Made by a program: the position numbers and the translations under genes. 64,000 bases of DNA, from positions 62,001 to 126,000 of the forward strand of contig NZ_LJRO01000305.1 of NCBI RefSeq assembly GCF_001401155.1, in the 5' to 3' direction. Under the pieces are notes generated by a model. That model ran no database searches. It was not told the DNA's origin and was given only the letters and a program-made list of their open reading frames with translations. This stretch comes from Pseudomonas tremae. GTDB taxonomy: Bacteria > Pseudomonadota > Gammaproteobacteria > Pseudomonadales > Pseudomonadaceae. This document shows, piece after piece, positions 61,938 through 64,000 of the stretch (its first letter is position 1; each line of letters starts with the position of its first letter).

Positions 61938-63275
61938 ATGACCACCCCCTTGTGCAGCGGTCATGACCTTTCTGCCAGGCTTCTTCAAGCCTTGGCTCCA
62001 TGGCGCAATGCGCCTGTCTGGCACGTCGGCTTTTCCGGCGGCCTTGATTCCACCGTGCTGCTGCATCTTCTGGCTGAACTCGCCAGATCCGAAAACCTGC
62101 CTGCTTTACACGCGATCCATGTCCATCATGGCCTGCAAGCCGCAGCCGATGCCTGGCCGGAGCATTGTCGTCAGGTTTGTCAGGCGCTGGGTGTGCCGTT
62201 CGAACAGGTCAGCGTAAAGGTCGAGCCCGGTGCCAGCGTCGAGCAGGCTGCCCGGCAGGCGCGCTATAAGGCGTTTACCGAACAGCTCGGTGCTGGAGAC
62301 GTGCTGCTGGCCGCTCAGCATCGCGATGACCAGGCCGAGACGTTGTTATTTCGTCTGATGCGCGGTGCCGGCGTTCGCGGTCTGGCCGCCATGCCTGATC
62401 AGCGTGCCCTGGGGCGTGGGCATCTGGTGAGGCCGCTATTGGTAGTGTCGCGAATCGAACTGGAAGCCTATGCGCATCAGCATGGCCTGAACTGGATTGA
62501 AGACCCCAGCAATAATGATCAGCAATTCTCGCGCAATTTTCTGCGCGGTCAGGTCCTGCCCTTGCTGACGTCCAGGTGGCCTCAGGCATCTGCCAGTCTG
62601 GCGCGCACTGCAGAGCATCTCGGCGAAGCTCAGCAACTGCTTGACGAGCTTGCACTGCTGGATCTGGCCAATGCACAGGCCACAACAGCCTTTGCCTGGC
62701 TGGATTTGCCTGTACTCGGTCTGAAACCGCTCGCCGGGTTGTCTGCAGCGCGACAGCGCAACGCACTGCGTCATTGGCTGGCTCCGCTGACCCGGCTGCC
62801 CGATACCGATCATTGGGCTGGCTGGGTTGCATTGCGCGATGCTGCCCAGGATGCGCGTCCGCTCTGGCGGCTGGCCGCTGGAGAGCTGCATCGGACGCAG
62901 GATTGCCTCTGGTGGCTGCCCGCAGCCTGGTCGCTGACCTGTGACAGCGTCATGAGCTGGCTCGATCCGGCTGACGCGCTGCACCTGCCTGGCAATGGTC
63001 GGGTGATGCTGGAAGGAGAGCCGCCCTCGGGAGCACTGGAAATACGCTGCAGGCGGGGCGGTGAGGTCATGCAACTCAGCGGGCGTGGCAGCCGCGATCT
63101 CAAGCGGTTGCTCAATGAGCAAGGTGTACCGACGTTCCTGCGCGGCAGATTGCCGCTGCTGTATCGCGACAATACCCTGCTGGCGGTCGCCAACCTGCCT
63201 GGACTGGACGGTTCGCCCAATGAACGCTGGCGTTTGCGCTGGATTGCACCGACCCGCGACCAAAGTTTGAGCTGA
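61938..63275 (+). CDS. tilS: TilS, tRNA-Ile lysidine synthetase
   Basis: Converts C34 of tRNA-Ile(CAU) to lysidine so that it reads AUA and accepts isoleucine. 445 residues: PP-loop GFSGGLDSTVLLHLLAEL near residue 35, AQHRDDQAETLLFRLMRG, and two C-terminal domains (TilS_C) ending in the basic RWRLRWI. ATG 61938 follows a short leader. Essential in most bacteria. Confidence 0.95.
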   Translation: MTTPLCSGHDLSARLLQALAPWRNAPVWHVGFSGGLDSTVLLHLLAELARSENLPALHAIHVHHGLQAAADAWPEHCRQVCQALGVPFEQVSVKVEPGASVEQAARQARYKAFTEQLGAGDVLLAAQHRDDQAETLLFRLMRGAGVRGLAAMPDQRALGRGHLVRPLLVVSRIELEAYAHQHGLNWIEDPSNNDQQFSRNFLRGQVLPLLTSRWPQASASLARTAEHLGEAQQLLDELALLDLANAQATTAFAWLDLPVLGLKPLAGLSAARQRNALRHWLAPLTRLPDTDHWAGWVALRDAAQDARPLWRLAAGELHRTQDCLWWLPAAWSLTCDSVMSWLDPADALHLPGNGRVMLEGEPPSGALEIRCRRGGEVMQLSGRGSRDLKRLLNEQGVPTFLRGRLPLLYRDNTLLAVANLPGLDGSPNERWRLRWIAPTRDQSLS

Positions 63276-63449
63276 AAGGCCCTTTCAGGTAGACTACGCT
63301 CCCTTCTTGATACAGCTTCTGTTGGTTCTTTTGAAACAACGCAAGTTGCCGGTTACCAACCAGTATTTACTGGGTAATTCTTAAAATGTAGCGCACGACA
63401 CGCTGGCTTTTGCCGGTCGGTTTCAACGCAGCAGTTTCGGGAGTACGCC

Positions 63450-64000
<551 letters not shown>

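Overview
The window reads as core chromosome of a Pseudomonas. Evidence is a complete wsp surface-sensing operon next to prfB-lysS, and a long gene order matching, with local rearrangement, what I recall of P. aeruginosa around PA3637-PA3708. Base composition is moderately GC-rich (by eye). Several details (the ndvB-dapE pair placed here, the accessory metallopeptidase) fit the fluorescens/syringae branch better than P. aeruginosa, but the species cannot be fixed from the sequence alone. Almost every base is coding. I found no tRNA, rRNA, insertion sequence, prophage, integrase or CRISPR array.

Layout: 1-6461 holds the end of wspB and wspC-D-E-F-R, a chemotaxis-like pathway ending in the diguanylate cyclase WspR. 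6578-9245 is prfB (with its programmed +1 frameshift) and lysS. 9296-12841 carries a TetR regulator behind a 15-bp tandem repeat, a DUF1704 putative metallopeptidase, a lipoprotein hydrolase and a small membrane protein. 12908-14147 (minus) is the lptF-like OmpA lipoprotein and its DUF4398 partner, divergent from ppc. 17462-23866 holds adk, tsaB, a DUF72 protein, an extensin-like protein, a protein with a duplicated motif, rsmJ, a DUF4197 protein and a YbaY-domain protein. 23988-31652 (minus) is plsB, a small unknown, rlmA, dapE and an ndvB-like GH17-GT2 glucan synthase.

31866-41251 contains tcdA facing csdE-csdA (the CSD/ct6A set), then dapD, an ArsC/YffB-like gene, a 76-residue unknown, an astacin-like metallopeptidase, dapC and glnD. 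41309-63275 is the widely conserved block map / rpsB-tsf / pyrH-frr-uppS-cdsA-dxr-rseP-bamA-skp-lpxD-fabZ-lpxA-lpxB-rnhB-dnaE-accA / tilS, joining translation, isoprenoid and phospholipid synthesis, lipid A synthesis and outer-membrane assembly. The window ends inside pyrG.

Three lysine/diaminopimelate genes (dapE, dapD, dapC) lie within 11 kb. Many neighbouring genes overlap by 4 bp (ATGA or GTGA), which suggests translational coupling. The window is mostly housekeeping. The items most worth a second look are the astacin-like peptidase without a Sec signal, the bacterial DUF1704 peptidase, the duplicated-motif protein, the 15-bp tandem repeat before the TetR gene, and a 26-codon reading frame with a good ribosome site just before pyrG.
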